The position numbers and the translations under genes were made by a program. Shown in pieces: positions 16,791-26,713 of a DNA stretch of 64,000 nt. How positions within the stretch are numbered: position 1 is the stretch's first letter; each line of letters begins with the position of its first letter. Where the stretch lies: contig NZ_CANMJE010000009.1 in NCBI RefSeq assembly GCF_947498095.1, positions 1-64,000 on the forward strand. The letters run 5' to 3'. Under the pieces are notes generated by a model, which saw only the letters and a program-made list of their open reading frames with translations, was not told the origin of the DNA and did not search any database. The DNA comes from an uncultured Shimia sp. (GTDB lineage Bacteria > Pseudomonadota > Alphaproteobacteria > Rhodobacterales > Rhodobacteraceae).

Positions 16791-16815
16791 GGGCGCCTGA
16801 TGAGGCGCCCGTTTT
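16791..16815. terminator. Bidirectional Rho-independent terminator
   Basis: CGGGCGCC and GGCGCCCG pair around TGATGA, flanked by AAAAAC on the left and GTTTT on the right, so it can end both the EF-hand gene and the convergent dehydrogenase. Confidence 0.85.
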
Positions 16816-16818
16816 GAT

Positions 16819-19326
16819 TTACCCGTCCTTGCGGATGGTTTCGTTCTTGGGATCGTAGGGGCTGTCGCAGGTGACAACTGCATCCCAGAGCTTGTCCTGA
16901 AGTTTGACCTGAAGCTTGGTGCCTTCGACGGCGAGGTCGGGCGTGACATAGCCCATGCCGATAGATTTGCCGAAATGCACCGAGTAGCCACCCGAGGTCA
17001 GACGCCCAACGCGGGTGCCTTCAGGCGTGTAAAGCGCCTCGCGGCCCCACGGATCAGCATCGGCAGGTCCATCGATCAAAAGCGTGCAACATTTGACGCG
17101 AATGCCTTTGGCTTCCATCTCGGCTTTGCCGTGGAAATCTTTGCCAAGGTCAATAAAGCGCGGCAGGTCGGCCTCGGCGGGGGTCGCATCGCGGCCCAGT
17201 TCGGTGCCAAAGGCGCGGTAGGACTTCTCCTGACGCAGCCAGTTCTGAGCCCGCGCGCCAACCAATTTCATGTCATGCTTTTTGCCGGCTTCGGTCAGAA
17301 TATCCCAGAGGTAGTTCTGCATCTCCATTGGGTGGTGCAGTTCCCAGCCAAGCTCACCGGTATAGGCCACACGGATCGCATTCACAGGGCACATGCCGAG
17401 TTCAATCTGGCGCGCCGATAGCCAAGGGAAGCGTTTGTTCGAAAGCGCGGTTTCGGGATCGGCGTCGTTGATGACCTCTTTCAACACATCGCGCGACTTC
17501 GGACCAGCGATGGCAAGGACACCCCATTGCGTGGTGACATCCTGAATTTCGATGTAGCCAAACTCATCCATCTTGTCTTCGGCGGCTTTGCGCAGGAAGT
17601 CGGCGTCATATTCAGTCCAGGCGCCTGCCGAAACGAGGTAGTAGTTGTTCTCGCCATTGCGCACGATGGTGTATTCCGTGCGGGTGGTGCCGTGGCTGGT
17701 CAGCGCGTAGGTCAGGTTGATGCGGCCCACTTTCGGCAGTTTGTTACAGGTGAACCAGTCAAGGAATTGGGTGGCACCGGGGCCTTTGACCACATGTTTG
17801 GTAAAGGCAGTGGCGTCGATCAGGCCCACACCATTGCGCACGGCTTCGGCTTCGGCCTTGGCGTACTCCCACCATGCCCCACGACGAAACGAACGGCTGT
17901 CGTGGTCGAAACTGTCCGGCGCATCCAGCGGGCCGTAGTAGTTCGGTCGTTCCCAACCGTTCACCCACCCAAATTGTGCACCGAGCGCCTTTTGGCGATC
18001 AAATGCAGGGGCTGTGCGCAAGGGACGCGCTGCGGGGCGTTCTTCGTCCGGGTGATGCAGGACATAGACGTGATCGTAGCATTCTTCGTTTTTACGTGCG
18101 GCAAACTCCGTGGTCATCCAGTTTTGCGAATAGCGCTTGGGGTCGAGCGAGGCCATGTCGATCTCGGCCTCGCCATCGACCATCATCTGAGCAAGGTAAT
18201 AGCCGGTGCCACCCGCGGCGGTGATGCCGAACGAAAAGCCTTCGGCCAACCACATGTTGCGCAGGCCCGGTGCCGGGCCAACCAGCGGGTTGCCATCGGG
18301 CGTGTAACAGATCGGGCCGTTGAAATCGTCCTTCAACCCGGAGTCCGCACAGGACGGCACACGCTCGGTCATGGCCATGTATTGTTCGGCAATCCGGTCG
18401 AGATCAAGCGGGAACAGATCGGCGCGGAAGCTGTCCGGCACGCCATGCTCAAAGCGTGCGGGCGCATCTTTTTCGTAGATGCCGAGAATCCAGCCGCCGC
18501 GCTCTTCGCGGGCATAAGACTGTGCGTCGGCATCCCGCACCACGGGGTGCTCGGGGTTGCCGGCTTCGCGCCATTTGACCAGTTCGGGGTCCTGATCCAT
18601 GACGATAAATGTGTGTTCCACAGGGATCGCCGGCATTTTAATGCCCAGCATCTTGGCGGTGCGCTGCGCGTGGTTTCCGGATGCGGTCACAACGTGTTCG
18701 GCCGTGATGACAACCTGCTCGTCTCCGGGGACAAGGTTACCGCCCTTTTCTACCATCTTTGTGCAGGTGACTTCCCAATGCGTGCCGGTCCAGTGGAAGG
18801 CATCGGCCTGAACCTTGCGCACGATGTCGACACCGCGCTGGCGCGCCCCTTTGGCCATCGCCATGGTCACGTCGGCAGGGTTAATATAGCCATCCTCTGT
18901 GTGATAGATGGCCCCTTTCAGGTCATCGGTGCGGATCAGCGGCCAGCGATCTTTGATCTGGTCCGGGGTCAGCCACTCATAAGCGACACCGCAGGTCTCG
19001 GCGGTCGAGGCATAGAGCATGTATTCATCCATGCGGTCCTGTGTCTGCGCCATGCGCAGGTTGCCCACCACGGCAAAACCCGCGTTGAGGCCGGTTTCTT
19101 CCTCAAGCTGTTTGTAGAAATCCACCGAGTACTTGTGGATGTGGGTGGTCGCGTAGGACATGTTGAACAGCGGCAACAATCCGGCCGCATGCCATGTTGA
19201 CCCCGAGGTCAGCTCATCGCGTTCGATCAGCATCACATCATCCCAGCCCGCTTTGGCCAGGTGATAGGCAATTGACGTTCCGACGGCACCACCGCCGACA
19301 ACCAGCGCTTTGACTTGAGTTTTCAT
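16819..19326 (-). CDS. GcvT-fused FAD dehydrogenase (dimethylglycine/sarcosine dehydrogenase-like)
   Basis: An 835-residue two-part enzyme. The N-terminal half is an FAD-dependent amine dehydrogenase with ALVVGGGAVGTSIAYHLAKA near residue 6 and the SGSTWHAAGLLP block that holds the covalent-FAD histidine in this family. The C-terminal half (about 430-835) is a GcvT/aminomethyltransferase-like folate-binding domain with the typical GELGWELHHP. Such proteins demethylate dimethylglycine or sarcosine and pass the one-carbon unit to tetrahydrofolate, as in glycine betaine breakdown. The start at 19326 fits the FAD motif; the upstream extension lacks protein character. Which methylated glycine it prefers cannot be told here. 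Confidence 0.9.
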   Translation of the reverse strand: MKTQVKALVVGGGAVGTSIAYHLAKAGWDDVMLIERDELTSGSTWHAAGLLPLFNMSYATTHIHKYSVDFYKQLEEETGLNAGFAVVGNLRMAQTQDRMDEYMLYASTAETCGVAYEWLTPDQIKDRWPLIRTDDLKGAIYHTEDGYINPADVTMAMAKGARQRGVDIVRKVQADAFHWTGTHWEVTCTKMVEKGGNLVPGDEQVVITAEHVVTASGNHAQRTAKMLGIKMPAIPVEHTFIVMDQDPELVKWREAGNPEHPVVRDADAQSYAREERGGWILGIYEKDAPARFEHGVPDSFRADLFPLDLDRIAEQYMAMTERVPSCADSGLKDDFNGPICYTPDGNPLVGPAPGLRNMWLAEGFSFGITAAGGTGYYLAQMMVDGEAEIDMASLDPKRYSQNWMTTEFAARKNEECYDHVYVLHHPDEERPAARPLRTAPAFDRQKALGAQFGWVNGWERPNYYGPLDAPDSFDHDSRSFRRGAWWEYAKAEAEAVRNGVGLIDATAFTKHVVKGPGATQFLDWFTCNKLPKVGRINLTYALTSHGTTRTEYTIVRNGENNYYLVSAGAWTEYDADFLRKAAEDKMDEFGYIEIQDVTTQWGVLAIAGPKSRDVLKEVINDADPETALSNKRFPWLSARQIELGMCPVNAIRVAYTGELGWELHHPMEMQNYLWDILTEAGKKHDMKLVGARAQNWLRQEKSYRAFGTELGRDATPAEADLPRFIDLGKDFHGKAEMEAKGIRVKCCTLLIDGPADADPWGREALYTPEGTRVGRLTSGGYSVHFGKSIGMGYVTPDLAVEGTKLQVKLQDKLWDAVVTCDSPYDPKNETIRKDG

Positions 19327-19518
19327 GTCCCGGGCGACTCCCAAAAAAGTGAATTGAGCATAATCTGACAAAACATTAGCCGCCCCGGCGGGTCCAGCCG
19401 ACCGAAAAACGGACAAAACCGACCCCCAGTGGCGGAAAGGTCGGATTTGGGCTTTGGGCTTTCGTCAATCCGAACGGAAAACCGGTGACTCCGGTCTGTC
19501 AGGAAGGGGCTTGGATCA

Positions 19519-19680
19519 TCAGTTGGCAGGGGTTCCAGAGGGAGATAATGGTTCTGCCGGCATCGGGGACACCGATTGAAACGGGTGCGTTTTGGCCGTA
19601 TTGCGCGCCGATTGCGACTGAAGCACAGCCACACAAACGAGGCTTAAGGTCACGAAGATAAATGGCATAACGCGGCCCAT
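19519..19680 (-). CDS. 53-residue single-pass membrane peptide, unknown
   Basis: A short frame with a very good start: GGAGG lies six bases before the ATG (plus-strand 19678-19680). The N-terminus is one hydrophobic segment (MPFIFVTLSLVCVAVLQ, residues 5-21) and the tail is Pro/Ser/Thr-rich (PFQSVSPMPAEPLSPS). It could be a membrane-anchored peptide or a secreted one. It lies upstream of the GcvT-fused dehydrogenase on the same strand, 192 bases away. I do not recognise a family. Confidence 0.6.
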   Translation of the reverse strand: MGRVMPFIFVTLSLVCVAVLQSQSARNTAKTHPFQSVSPMPAEPLSPSGTPAN

Positions 19681-19864
19681 ACGGTCCCTCCTACGTCTGC
19701 CCCCAAGGAATAGTCTGCTTCAATGGCTGGGCGAGAATTGGCAGGCAATTGGGCGATATCGGGGCAACCTCCCGTAAGACTACTGTGGTTGGGTAATTTT
19801 CTTGCCGCAGCGCGGCGTAAACTGCTAAGAAAATAGGCAAGTCATTAATGGAAATGCTCAAAAC

Positions 19865-20710
19865 ATGAAGATTTGCAGGACCATCGCAGAATGCCGCGCC
19901 GAAGTGGCCACTTATCGCAAAGCGCAACAGCGCGTTGGGCTGGTACCCACAATGGGGTTTCTGCACGAAGGCCACTTGGCGTTGGTTGCGGCAGCGAAAG
20001 ACGCGACAGACCGCGTGGTGGTCACGATCTTTGTGAACCCCACGCAGTTCGGTGAGGCGTCTGATCTGGACGCCTATCCACGCGACGAGGCACGGGATTT
20101 TGAGATGCTGCGCGCGGCGGGGGTGGATTGCATCCTCGTGCCGCCCGTTGAAGAGGTTTATCCCGAGGGCGATGAGACCATTGTCGAGACCACGCGCATG
20201 GCCAACATGCTTCATGGTCTGGTGCGCCCCGGTCACTTCAGGGGCGTGACGACGGTTGTTGCGCGCCTATTCAACTTCGTGCAACCGGATGTCGCCTGTT
20301 TTGGTGAAAAGGACTATCAGCAATTGCGTGTCATTAAGCGGATGACCCGTGATCTGGCCTTTCCCATTGATGTGCGCGGCGTGCCGACCGTGCGCGAACC
20401 CGATGGGCTGGCCATGTCCTCTCGTAATGTGCGGCTGACGCCCGAAGACCGCCAAGCGGCCTTGGTTCTGTCGCGCTCGCTCGCCGCCGCTGAGACCGCT
20501 GGCAAAGCGGGCGCGACAATCGAAGAGATACGCGACTTGATCGCATCTACCATCACTGCCGAACCTCGTGCGACACTGCGCGGGCTAGATATCGTGGAGG
20601 CCGATGATCTTTCTGAGATTTCAGGCCCCCTCACCTCTCCTGCTGCCATCATGCTCTCGGCTGAGTTCGGCGGCGTTCTTCTGCTGGATCAAAGGGTCGT
20701 TTCACCATGA
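19865..20710 (+). CDS. panC: Pantoate--beta-alanine ligase
   Basis: PanC joins pantoate and beta-alanine with ATP in the last step of pantothenate synthesis, in the cytoplasm. The 281-residue length is normal. The HIGH-like nucleotide motif appears as [14 protein letters not shown] (about 28-41) and the second ATP motif as MSSRN (about 182-186); FGEKDYQQL is a further signature. Its end overlaps the panB start by four bases, so the two enzymes are coupled. Confidence 0.96.
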   Translation: MKICRTIAECRAEVATYRKAQQRVGLVPTMGFLHEGHLALVAAAKDATDRVVVTIFVNPTQFGEASDLDAYPRDEARDFEMLRAAGVDCILVPPVEEVYPEGDETIVETTRMANMLHGLVRPGHFRGVTTVVARLFNFVQPDVACFGEKDYQQLRVIKRMTRDLAFPIDVRGVPTVREPDGLAMSSRNVRLTPEDRQAALVLSRSLAAAETAGKAGATIEEIRDLIASTITAEPRATLRGLDIVEADDLSEISGPLTSPAAIMLSAEFGGVLLLDQRVVSP

Positions 20711-21516
20711 GCAAGCAAGTCAAAATCCGCCGCAACACTGTGCCTCAAATCGCGTCGCGCAAAGGCGGTGAGCCGATCGTGTCGCTGACATCGTACCACG
20801 CACATACTGCCGCTATTGTCGACAAATACGCGGACTTTATCCTGGTTGGGGACAGTCTGGGCATGGTGATGCACGGGATGGAAAGCACTGTGGGCGTACC
20901 TCTGGATCTGATGATCATGCATGGCAAGGCTGTGGTGCGTGGCACCGAAAAAGCGCTGATCGTGGTCGACATGCCCTTTGGCACCTACGAGGAAAGCCCC
21001 TCGGTCGCGTTTCGCAATGCGGCCAAGATCATGAAAGAAACCGGCTGTGGCGCAGTGAAGCTGGAAGGCGGCAAGCGTATGGCCGAAACCATCACCTTCC
21101 TTGTTGAGCGTGGCATTCCTGTAATGGCGCATATCGGCCTGACCCCACAATCCAGCCACGTCATGGGCGGGTTCAAGACGCAAGGCCGCGAAGAGGAAAG
21201 CTGGAAAGCCCACGAAGAAGATGCGCGCGCGGTCTCAGAGGCAGGCGCATTCTCTGTCGTGCTTGAAGGTATGGTCGAACCTCTGGCAGCGAAGATCACC
21301 AAACAAATCGACATCCCAACCATTGGCATCGGCGCGTCAGCAGATTGTGACGGGCAAATTCTGGTGTTGGAAGATATGCTGGGACTGAACGAATGGACGC
21401 CGAAGTTCGTCAAGGTTTACGGCGATCTGGGCCCCGCCATCGAACGCGCGGTCGAACAGTATGCCGAAGAGGTCAAAGACCGGTCGTTCCCCGGCGAAGA
21501 TGAGGTCTATCGGTAA
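20707..21516 (+). CDS. panB: 3-methyl-2-oxobutanoate hydroxymethyltransferase (ketopantoate synthase)
   Basis: PanB transfers a hydroxymethyl group from methylenetetrahydrofolate to 2-oxoisovalerate to give ketopantoate. The 269 residues contain the family blocks [11 protein letters not shown] (Mg2+ Asp), KLEGG and GLTPQS, and IGIGAS near the C-terminus. It completes a panCB operon. The start ATG is inside the end of panC. The substrate 2-oxoisovalerate comes from the branched-chain pathway, to which ilvD at 36384 belongs. Confidence 0.96.
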   Translation: MSKQVKIRRNTVPQIASRKGGEPIVSLTSYHAHTAAIVDKYADFILVGDSLGMVMHGMESTVGVPLDLMIMHGKAVVRGTEKALIVVDMPFGTYEESPSVAFRNAAKIMKETGCGAVKLEGGKRMAETITFLVERGIPVMAHIGLTPQSSHVMGGFKTQGREEESWKAHEEDARAVSEAGAFSVVLEGMVEPLAAKITKQIDIPTIGIGASADCDGQILVLEDMLGLNEWTPKFVKVYGDLGPAIERAVEQYAEEVKDRSFPGEDEVYR

Positions 21517-21525
21517 GGCGGGCGA

Positions 21526-21960
21526 TCAGGCGTCATCATCCGCGTGGGCGGTCGACATCTCGCGGAAGCGTTCAAATAGCATGATGTATTCGGCGGGGAT
21601 CTCGCGGTAGGACAGCAGGCCCGCCAATCGGTCTCCGTCCATCACAGGCAGATGGCGAAACTTGTTGCCAAGCTTGGCGGCAAGCGCATCCGAGATGGCG
21701 TCATCCATCTGCACGGTCACCGGGTCGCGGGTCATGACCTCGGCCGCCGTTGCTGTATCCGAGGCCAATCCCTGCCCTACACCGCGAAACACGATGTCAC
21801 GCTCGGACACAATGCCCACAAGATCGCCCTCATCTACGACAGCGACTGCGCCGACTTTCTCGGTGGCCATACGCCTTGCGACGTCGCGCAGCACGTCACC
21901 TGGGGCAACCGTATGAACGGGGCGATCCCCCATTAATTCGCGAATGGATTTCGTGGCCAT
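21526..21960 (-). CDS. CBS-domain pair protein
   Basis: A 144-residue protein made of two CBS domains (about 8-62 and 72-128), with the typical VGAVAVVDEGDLVGIVSERDI and FRHLPVMDGDRLAGLLSYREI strands. Tandem CBS modules usually bind adenosine nucleotides and act as energy sensors. No enzyme domain is attached. It is convergent with panB, nine bases from its stop. Confidence 0.9.
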   Translation of the reverse strand: MATKSIRELMGDRPVHTVAPGDVLRDVARRMATEKVGAVAVVDEGDLVGIVSERDIVFRGVGQGLASDTATAAEVMTRDPVTVQMDDAISDALAAKLGNKFRHLPVMDGDRLAGLLSYREIPAEYIMLFERFREMSTAHADDDA

Positions 21961-22106
21961 CAGTGAGGCTCCGGCAGGTGGTTGGTCAAGGTGCCAAGAC
22001 TATGCGTTGCCGCGTTAGGCGCGACAAGCCACAGGGACAGCAGAATGACTTAGCCGGGACGATTTACCTCAGGTCCAAACCCGGAGATTCGCTGGCAATG
22101 GCTCGG

Positions 22107-22853
22107 TCAGTACTTGAAGCGCAGTCCAACCCCAATTCCATAGTCATAAAGCCGATCACGCCCCAACCCGACAAACAAATCCCCATAGATAGCAATCTTA
22201 TCGTTCAGGTTTTTGCCCAGTTGGACCTCGGCCGAGGCTGGCCAGACATCGTTTGTCCAGTCATAGGGCAGCTTCAGGTCCAACTTGGCCCAATACACCT
22301 CGCCAAAGGGTTGGAGGGCAATCAGGCGAATGGCTGTTTGCGACACGTCCGTGGGGCCATTGTAGGATTCATAGTGTTGGATCAGTGGGATCAGCGTCAG
22401 TCCTGTGTTGAGATTGGCAAAGGCCAGCCCCCCAAACGGTGCAATTTGATCGGACCCCAAACCGGTCCCCTTGGCCGGATCGCCAAAATCAAGGATCCAC
22501 TCAAGACCCACCGCGGTGCGCACACCCCAGGTCTCGTTCAGCTTCTTCTCTGAAGGAAAATATATACCCTTGAGATTGATGCGGCTGAGTTCATTCTCTC
22601 GGGTGCCGGAAACGTCGGTGGAGTAGTAATGCGCCTCATATTTGAATTTGAGGTTCGGCCGCAGCATATACGCGCCGTCGATAATGGCGTCTTGCTGATC
22701 AAACCCGCCGCCCAAGTCATAGAATTGGTAGCGGAAATCCGTGTTGTTCACTGCGGCCAGAGGGTTCGATGCGTTTTCGGCGCTGGCTGTCTGGGCCGCA
22801 CACGCCAAGGCTGCCGCAATGGCAAACGGTATACTTCGTCTGAAAAAGCGCAT
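22107..22853 (-). CDS. Outer-membrane beta-barrel protein
   Basis: A 248-residue exported protein with a signal peptide ending near ASA-ENAS. The mature part alternates polar and hydrophobic residues in amphipathic strands (LKFKYEAHYYS, VYWAKLDLKLPYD) and ends in an aromatic residue (GLRFKY), both marks of an outer-membrane barrel. AAGGAGA precedes the ATG at 22853. It lies 41 bases downstream of the GlcD-like oxidase on the same strand, so the two are probably co-transcribed. The specific family is not clear to me. Confidence 0.8.
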   Translation of the reverse strand: MRFFRRSIPFAIAAALACAAQTASAENASNPLAAVNNTDFRYQFYDLGGGFDQQDAIIDGAYMLRPNLKFKYEAHYYSTDVSGTRENELSRINLKGIYFPSEKKLNETWGVRTAVGLEWILDFGDPAKGTGLGSDQIAPFGGLAFANLNTGLTLIPLIQHYESYNGPTDVSQTAIRLIALQPFGEVYWAKLDLKLPYDWTNDVWPASAEVQLGKNLNDKIAIYGDLFVGLGRDRLYDYGIGVGLRFKY

Positions 22854-22894
22854 GGAGTCTCCTTGCAAAAACTGAGGTTTGAGGACCGCGTCCA

Positions 22895-24295
22895 CTAAGG
22901 CACGATTTTCCCCGGATTCATAATATTGTCTGGGTCAATGGCCCGCTTGATCGCCGCCATCATGTTGACCGCTCCGCCAAGCTCTTTGACCAGATAGGGT
23001 TTCTTACCCTGACCGATCCCATGCTCGCCCGTGCAGGTTCCCCCCAAGGAAATTGCCAGATCATTGAGCCAGCCAACAAATTCATCCGCCTTAGCCACCT
23101 CATCGGCGTTGTCCATGTCGATCAGTGGCAAGGTGTGGAAGTTTCCGTCCCCAACATGCCCAACAATTGGGGCAATGAACCCCAGTTCGTCCAATCGTTC
23201 TTGAGCGGCGGTCACGCATTCTGCAAGCCGTGAAATGGGCACGCAAACATCGGTTGAAATGCCTTTGGCACCGGGACGCAGCGCCAAGGTCGCCCAATAG
23301 GCATCATGCCGGGCCTGCCACAGTTTGTTGCGCTCTTCGGTGCTTGTTGTCCATTCAAACCCGGTGCCGCCAAATTCTTCGGCGATAGAGCCAAACAGTT
23401 CGGCCTGTTCTGTGACGCTGTTTTCCGAGCCGTGGAATTCCAGCAAGAGCAGCGAGGACTCCGGCAAGGTCAGTTTTGAATAGTCGTTCACCGCCTTAAC
23501 CGTCAGCGCGTCCAGAAGTTCGATACGTGCAACGGGAATCCCGTATTGGATCGTCGCCATCACCGCCTTACAGGCCGCGTCCATGTTGTCGAACGAGACG
23601 CGGGCCGAAGACATGGCTTCGGGAATGCCCTGTAGTTTCAGGGTGATTTCCGTCATCAATCCCAATGTGCCTTCAGAGCCCACCATCAGGCGGGTCAGGT
23701 CATAGCCGGCACTGGATTTCTTGGCGCGGCTGGCCGTACGAATAACCTCGCCTTGCGGTGTGACAACCTCGAGGCTGAGCACATTGTCTTTCATCGTGCC
23801 ATAGCGCACAGCGTTTGTACCGCTGGCACGCGTGGCGGTCATCCCGCCAAGCGAGGCGTTGGCGCCCGGATCAATCGGAAAGAACAATCCCTGATCGCGC
23901 AGGTATGTGTTGAGTTGCTCGCGTGTCACGCCGGGCTGAACAACACAGTCGAGGTCTTCGGCGTTCACAGCAAGGATTTCGTTCATCTCGGACAGATCGA
24001 CGCTAATGCCCCCCGCAGGCGCGTTGATATGTCCTTCAAGGGACGTGCCGGTGCCAAACCCGATCACCGGAACTTTGTGTTCTGCACAGGTCTTTACAAT
24101 TTCGGCGACCTCCCCGGTGTTCTGGGGCATGACAACCGCATCTGGCATCTGGTTCTTGATCCACGTTGTCGTATGGCCGTGTTGTTCGCGGATGCTTTCT
24201 CCGGTCATCAGCTTTTCGCCAAACCGTTGCTTTAAAAGCCCCAATACCGTGGCAATACCTTCTTCATTGCGCGGCAGATCTGTTGCCTGAACCAT
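22895..24295 (-). CDS. FAD-linked oxidase, GlcD/D-lactate dehydrogenase-like
   Basis: A 466-residue flavoprotein of the FAD_binding_4 / FAD-oxidase_C family that oxidises D-2-hydroxyacids such as D-lactate or glycolate. The FAD-binding half has GFGTGTSLEGH (about 100-110) and DPGANASLGGMTATRASGT; the C-terminal half has GHVGDGNFH and CTGEHGIGQGKK, the conserved metal and substrate histidines. GGGGGAG lies before the start. No GlcE or GlcF genes are adjacent, so it is more like a stand-alone D-lactate dehydrogenase (Dld2 type). Confidence 0.9.
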   Translation of the reverse strand: MVQATDLPRNEEGIATVLGLLKQRFGEKLMTGESIREQHGHTTTWIKNQMPDAVVMPQNTGEVAEIVKTCAEHKVPVIGFGTGTSLEGHINAPAGGISVDLSEMNEILAVNAEDLDCVVQPGVTREQLNTYLRDQGLFFPIDPGANASLGGMTATRASGTNAVRYGTMKDNVLSLEVVTPQGEVIRTASRAKKSSAGYDLTRLMVGSEGTLGLMTEITLKLQGIPEAMSSARVSFDNMDAACKAVMATIQYGIPVARIELLDALTVKAVNDYSKLTLPESSLLLLEFHGSENSVTEQAELFGSIAEEFGGTGFEWTTSTEERNKLWQARHDAYWATLALRPGAKGISTDVCVPISRLAECVTAAQERLDELGFIAPIVGHVGDGNFHTLPLIDMDNADEVAKADEFVGWLNDLAISLGGTCTGEHGIGQGKKPYLVKELGGAVNMMAAIKRAIDPDNIMNPGKIVP

Positions 24296-24354
24296 TACAT
24301 TACTCCCCCTGAGTTTCCTGAACTATCCGGACTTAAGCCGGAAGCTGCAAGCGC

Positions 24355-26127
24355 TTACTCTCCGAGCGCCAGCCCTTCACGCCGCGGATCCGCGCCACCG
24401 CGCAAGCGATCCCCGAAGGAGATTGCATGCAGGCCTGAGTTCAACGCTCGCTGCTTTACTTCGAACCCAAAGGCCTGAAGATCTGCGGCCAGGGCGTCGT
24501 CTTCCATATCGTAGGTGCCGAAACGGTTTACACGGTGCGGCAAAGAGATGGCCTGTTGCACATCCAAACCCCAATCCAGATGCGCGATGATGGCGTTTGC
24601 GACATAAGGAATGATGCGGCTGCCACCCGGCGAGCCGATGGCCAAAACCGGTTCGCCATTGTCGAGCACAAGGGTTGGTGCCATGGACGAGCGCGGTCGC
24701 TTGCCGGGTTCCACTCGATTGGCCACAGGAACACCATCGCGGTGACTGCGGAACGAGAAATCTGTGAGTTCGTTGTTCAACAGAAACCCTGCCGCCATGA
24801 CGTGGCTGCCAAAGGCGTTTTCAATTGTGGTCGTCATCGACAATACATTGCCATAGGCGTCAGCAATGGTGATATGCGAGGTCGAGGGGCGCGCGCGATC
24901 GTCATCGTCCGCCCAGTTGAGCGCGTGATCGAATTCGGGCGTTCCGGCACTGACAATCGGCAACGCGGTGTCACGGCGCAACAACTCGGCTCGATCATTT
25001 AGGTATGACCGCTCGAGGATTCCCTGCACGGGAACCGGCACATAATCGCTGTCGGCGACATACCGTCCACGATCCGCAAAGGCGAGGCGCGATGCATCGC
25101 CGATAAGCCGCCAGGTTTGAGGGTCATCCGGGCCAAGTCCGGTCATGTCGAATGGGGACAAGAGGCCAAGGATTTGACCCACGGCCAATGCTCCGGACGA
25201 CGGTGGCCCCATTCCGCAGACATCATAGCCCCGGTAGTCGGCGCAGACGGCTGGGCGTTCTTTGATCTGGTAAAGCGCCAGATCAATGGGTTTCAGCAGG
25301 CCGGGGAGAGCGGCGTTTTGCACCGCCTCGACGATCTGCGCGGCAATATCGCCGGTATAAAACGGCGCGGCGCCCTCTGCAGCCAGCTGCCGCAGACTGT
25401 TTCCGTAGGCGGGGTTCGTAAACCGATCACCGGCCTCCAACGGGGAACCGTTCGGCAGAAACACTTGCGCGGATTTGGGGTCAATTGCCAACCGTTCAGC
25501 ATCACGCTGCACGGATGCGGCCATGCGCGGGGATACATTGAACCCCTCTTCCGCAAGAGTGATCGCCTCAGAAAACAGTCCCGGCCAATTGGCGCGCCCC
25601 CATCGGCGATGCGCCTCTTCCATCAGCATAGGCGTGCCGGGAACGCCCACCGAGAGGCCGCCAACGACGGCGTCAAAAAATCCAAGTGGCGCGCCATCTT
25701 CACCCAAGAGCATCTGAGGGGTCGCGGCGAGAGGGGCGGTTTCACGACCATCCAGCGTGGTCACTTTGCCGGTGTTTCCGTCAAACCAGACCAAAAATGC
25801 ACCGCCACCAAGACCGGAGCTTTGCGGTTCGACCAATCCCAGAACCGCCTGCACTGCAACCATCGCGTCTGCAGCTGTTCCTCCTTCACGCAGCACACGA
25901 CCGCCAGCCTCCACGGCGAGGGGATGCGCTGCCACAACCATCCAATCGTCAGCCTCTACCGGGCGACCTGCATCCTTGGCCTCTTGCGATGCAGCCAGCG
26001 GCCCGGTCAGCGCACGCCCCAATGTGGTCTCGGCCTCTGGAGCAACGCCATCGGCGGCTTCTTGTGCCGTGGCTGGGACGGTGCCCAGCGCAAGTGTAAG
26101 CGCGAGCGAGAATACGACTGATTTCAT
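24355..26127 (-). CDS. ggt: Gamma-glutamyltransferase, periplasmic
   Basis: A 590-residue Ntn-hydrolase precursor that is exported (signal peptide ending near ATAQ) and cleaves itself before the threonine of STSHITIADAYGN (about 400) to form the large and small subunits. It removes gamma-glutamyl groups from glutathione and related peptides in the periplasm. GSPGGSRIIPY and SSGLGGGAFLVW are conserved substrate-pocket blocks. AGGAGG precedes the start. It stands 59 bases upstream of the GlcD-like gene on the same strand. Confidence 0.94.
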   Translation of the reverse strand: MKSVVFSLALTLALGTVPATAQEAADGVAPEAETTLGRALTGPLAASQEAKDAGRPVEADDWMVVAAHPLAVEAGGRVLREGGTAADAMVAVQAVLGLVEPQSSGLGGGAFLVWFDGNTGKVTTLDGRETAPLAATPQMLLGEDGAPLGFFDAVVGGLSVGVPGTPMLMEEAHRRWGRANWPGLFSEAITLAEEGFNVSPRMAASVQRDAERLAIDPKSAQVFLPNGSPLEAGDRFTNPAYGNSLRQLAAEGAAPFYTGDIAAQIVEAVQNAALPGLLKPIDLALYQIKERPAVCADYRGYDVCGMGPPSSGALAVGQILGLLSPFDMTGLGPDDPQTWRLIGDASRLAFADRGRYVADSDYVPVPVQGILERSYLNDRAELLRRDTALPIVSAGTPEFDHALNWADDDDRARPSTSHITIADAYGNVLSMTTTIENAFGSHVMAAGFLLNNELTDFSFRSHRDGVPVANRVEPGKRPRSSMAPTLVLDNGEPVLAIGSPGGSRIIPYVANAIIAHLDWGLDVQQAISLPHRVNRFGTYDMEDDALAADLQAFGFEVKQRALNSGLHAISFGDRLRGGADPRREGLALGE

Positions 26128-26241
26128 GACATCCTCCTGTTCCGGATCAGCCTAGCGCAGGATACCCGGACGGCAATGGGGTTTCGACGATGTCTTGGCT
26201 TTTCATTCGGTCGCGTTAATGTGCCCAAAAAGGAGACCACG

Positions 26242-26688
26242 ATGACCTGCACGATCCGACCGGTGACCAATTCTGACAAATCCAGCTGGGAAGCCCTGTG
26301 GGATCAGTATCTCGCGTTTTATGAAACCGAACGGTCGCAAGAAGTCAAAGATTTGGCCTGGAGGCGTATACATAGCGAAAACGAGCCGATGTTTTCGCAT
26401 TTGGCCGAGGACGGCGAAGGCAAGCCCGTTGGATTGGTCAACTTTCTTTATCACCGAAACTTTTGGCAGGCCGAAGACGTCTGTTACCTGAACGACCTGT
26501 TTGTCCTGCCCGAAACACGCGGCACGGGCGCAGGGCGGCATTTGATCCAGTCGGTGATATCTCAGGCCAAAGAGGACGGTGTGACCGAGGTTTATTGGCT
26601 GACAGCCAAAGACAACCACACCGCCAAGCGGCTTTATGACTCAATCGTCCAACAGTTTCCGTTCGATGTGTATTTGGTGGAGCTGTAA
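26242..26688 (+). CDS. GNAT-family N-acetyltransferase
   Basis: A 148-residue acetyltransferase. The acetyl-CoA pyrophosphate loop appears as LPETRGTGAGRHLIQSV (about 92-108) and the last motif as KDNHTAKRLYDSI. The family resembles YpeA/yhhY-type enzymes acting on small amines or amino acids, but the substrate is unknown. AAGGAG sits eight bases before the ATG at 26242. The gene has its own transcription unit between divergent ggt and the convergent dehydrogenase. Confidence 0.88.
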   Translation: MTCTIRPVTNSDKSSWEALWDQYLAFYETERSQEVKDLAWRRIHSENEPMFSHLAEDGEGKPVGLVNFLYHRNFWQAEDVCYLNDLFVLPETRGTGAGRHLIQSVISQAKEDGVTEVYWLTAKDNHTAKRLYDSIVQQFPFDVYLVEL

Positions 26689-26713
26689 AGCCCGCGATAC
26701 AGGCAAATCAGCT

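Noticed and set aside
17527-19200. A 557-codon open frame on the plus strand
   Set aside because: It lies entirely opposite the GcvT-fused dehydrogenase, whose FAD motif and folate domain are clear. Long antisense frames are expected in GC-rich genes.
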